From NCBI GenBank assembly GCA_040507245.1, contig JBEVVH010000076.1, forward strand, positions 1 to 15,122: a DNA stretch of 15,122 nucleotides, written 5' to 3'. This DNA comes from Thiodiazotropha sp040507245 (GTDB lineage: Bacteria > Pseudomonadota > Gammaproteobacteria > Chromatiales > Chromatiaceae). The notes beneath the pieces were generated by a model, which saw only the letters and a list, made by a program, of their open reading frames with translations, had not been told where the DNA came from and did not search any database. Shown here in pieces: positions 14,314-15,122 of the stretch (positions within the stretch are counted from its first letter, which is position 1; every line of letters starts with the position of its first letter). The position numbers and the translations under genes are program-made.

Positions 14314-15120
14314 TCAGGCATCCAGCACAACAGCTCGCTTGAATTCCCGGACATTATCCCTGCGTTGTTTGAGATGGGCTTTCGCATCACGAAACATCCG
14401 GTGCAGGCCAATTTTGAATTTATTGGTCAATGTGGGACGCAGCACCATTATTCCAGCATCTTGCTGATGCCTGTTTCCGAACACCTGTTTGTACTGGGCA
14501 TCCGTGATACCGAAATTGACGAAGGACGCCTTTTCCTGCTCGATCATGGTTTCGATAACCCGGTAGAGCAGAACGATCCCAGGGGAATAGTCCCCAAACC
14601 TCAGATCGTAGGCGAGATCGGCGTAATGGTAGATGCCTTTGTAGAGATAACCGATGATAAAGGCGCAGGGTTCACCATCGATCGTCAACACATGTGCTTT
14701 GAGCAGTCCCTTTTTTGCAATATTGCTCAGATAGTTCATATCGCGGATGCTGCTCGGCAAGGGTTGCTTGAGATTCTGGGCCTTCCATGAATTATTGATG
14801 ATCCGCGTCGCATTCTCGGTGAGCCTGGGGAGTTCGTTGGTGTCGGACAGCTCGAAAACATCCACTCTTCCAGGGAAGGCCTCGAGCAGCTTGCGGACTT
14901 TTTTCTTTAATGTATAGCGCTGTTTCGAGCGGAAACCGCTGAGATACTCGTCATGGGTTTTTGGCAGTTCGATGTAGTGAAATAAACGTATCGAATCCGG
15001 CAGATAGACAGGCGCCTCGCCCAGTTTCCAATCATTCGCTGCCAGCCAGGGAAAGCGAAGCGAAGGCTGGTAGTCCCCGGTAGTCGCGAGGCGATACTGG
15101 AAACCCGACGTGCCGTAGGC
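14314..15120 (-). CDS. FemAB/GNAT-fold acetyltransferase-like protein, 5'-incomplete
   Basis: The frame is open from the window edge to the stop at 14314 (268 codons visible), with no start codon in the window that I would choose. Native-looking sequence begins about residue 29. It has HYIELPKTHDEYLSGFRSKQ followed by RYTLKKKVRKLLE, the region where FemAB-like/Acetyltransf_6 (CelD/BcsL-type) proteins show a conserved Lys/Arg-rich helix. Later come VLTIDGEPCAFIIGYLYKGIYHYADLAYDLRFGDYSPGIVLLYRVIETMIEQ and FVNFGITDAQYKQVFGNR, typical of the C-terminal GNAT half. Such proteins often act in polysaccharide or cell-surface modification; the substrate is unknown. The first 28 visible residues (AYGTSGFQYRLATTGDYQPS onward) come from the 86-bp edge repeat and may not belong to the gene. 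Confidence 0.75.
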   Translation of the reverse strand, partial: AYGTSGFQYRLATTGDYQPSLRFPWLAANDWKLGEAPVYLPDSIRLFHYIELPKTHDEYLSGFRSKQRYTLKKKVRKLLEAFPGRVDVFELSDTNELPRLTENATRIINNSWKAQNLKQPLPSSIRDMNYLSNIAKKGLLKAHVLTIDGEPCAFIIGYLYKGIYHYADLAYDLRFGDYSPGIVLLYRVIETMIEQEKASFVNFGITDAQYKQVFGNRHQQDAGIMVLRPTLTNKFKIGLHRMFRDAKAHLKQRRDNVREFKRAVVLDA

Positions 15121-15121
15121 G
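15036..15121. repeat. Right copy of the 86-bp inverted terminal/dispersed repeat
   Basis: This is the inverted partner of 1-86, with one mismatch. Similarity ends at 15036; beyond it the sequences are unrelated. The copy is read in frame with the acetyltransferase-like gene, in the opposite sense to the way the left copy is read in the sulfur-globule-like gene. The CCAGCC/GGCTGG dyad is at 15042-15047 and 15065-15070. It reaches the window edge, so its outer boundary is not visible. Confidence 0.9.
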
Positions 15122-15122
15122 C

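Noticed and set aside
14157..14342. 61-codon ORF starting in ATGA overlap with the metE stop
   Set aside because: The overlap is attractive, but there is no recognisable family, the composition is unremarkable, and it runs into the convergent gene. It is probably chance.
14188..14790. 200-codon plus-strand ORF
   Set aside because: It is antisense to the acetyltransferase-like gene, which has the coherent fold pattern.
1..15122. Window as a 15-kb transposon bounded by terminal inverted repeats
   Set aside because: There is no transposase, integrase or target-site duplication, and the content is housekeeping genes. The repeats run into coding frames at both ends, so a contig ending at a dispersed repeat explains the pattern better.

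Overview
The window looks like ordinary chromosome from a gammaproteobacterium of moderately high GC content. A partial gene at the left edge resembles the small Trp/Gly-rich sulfur globule proteins of Chromatiales-type sulfur oxidisers, so a sulfur-oxidising relative of that group is my best guess. That rests on family resemblance only.

Layout. Positions 1-244 (minus) hold the start of the sulfur-globule-like gene, whose edge-proximal part is replaced by a copy of a repeat. Positions 546-1670 (plus) encode a soluble chemoreceptor with a C-terminal zinc-binding (CZB) domain, behind a sigma-28-like promoter. A VOC-fold protein (minus) and an HDOD-domain protein (plus) follow. Positions 3185-8140 (minus) are a SUF iron-sulfur cluster operon transcribed sufB-sufC-sufD-sufT-sufA-sufE. 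It has an IscR type-1-like site in front of sufB, and it contains neither the cysteine desulfurase sufS nor a regulator gene. Its three larger spacers carry related imperfect inverted repeats, and a small leader ORF overlaps the sufT start. A small membrane protein and an unrecognised acidic 235-aa protein lie upstream. They are followed by L-serine dehydratase (itself a 4Fe-4S enzyme), the regulator MetR, and the divergent cobalamin-independent methionine synthase MetE. The right edge holds a 5'-incomplete FemAB/GNAT-fold acetyltransferase-like gene (minus).

The most unusual feature is at the edges. Positions 1-86 and 15036-15121 are inverted copies of one sequence (85 of 86 identical). Each copy is read in frame, in opposite orientations, as part of the gene it touches. 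This fits a dispersed element that tolerates insertion into coding sequence, and such repeats commonly end assembly contigs. I do not think the 15 kb between the copies is itself a mobile element, because its content is housekeeping. I see no phage, CRISPR, transposase, rRNA or tRNA, and no convincing new defence or biosynthetic system.
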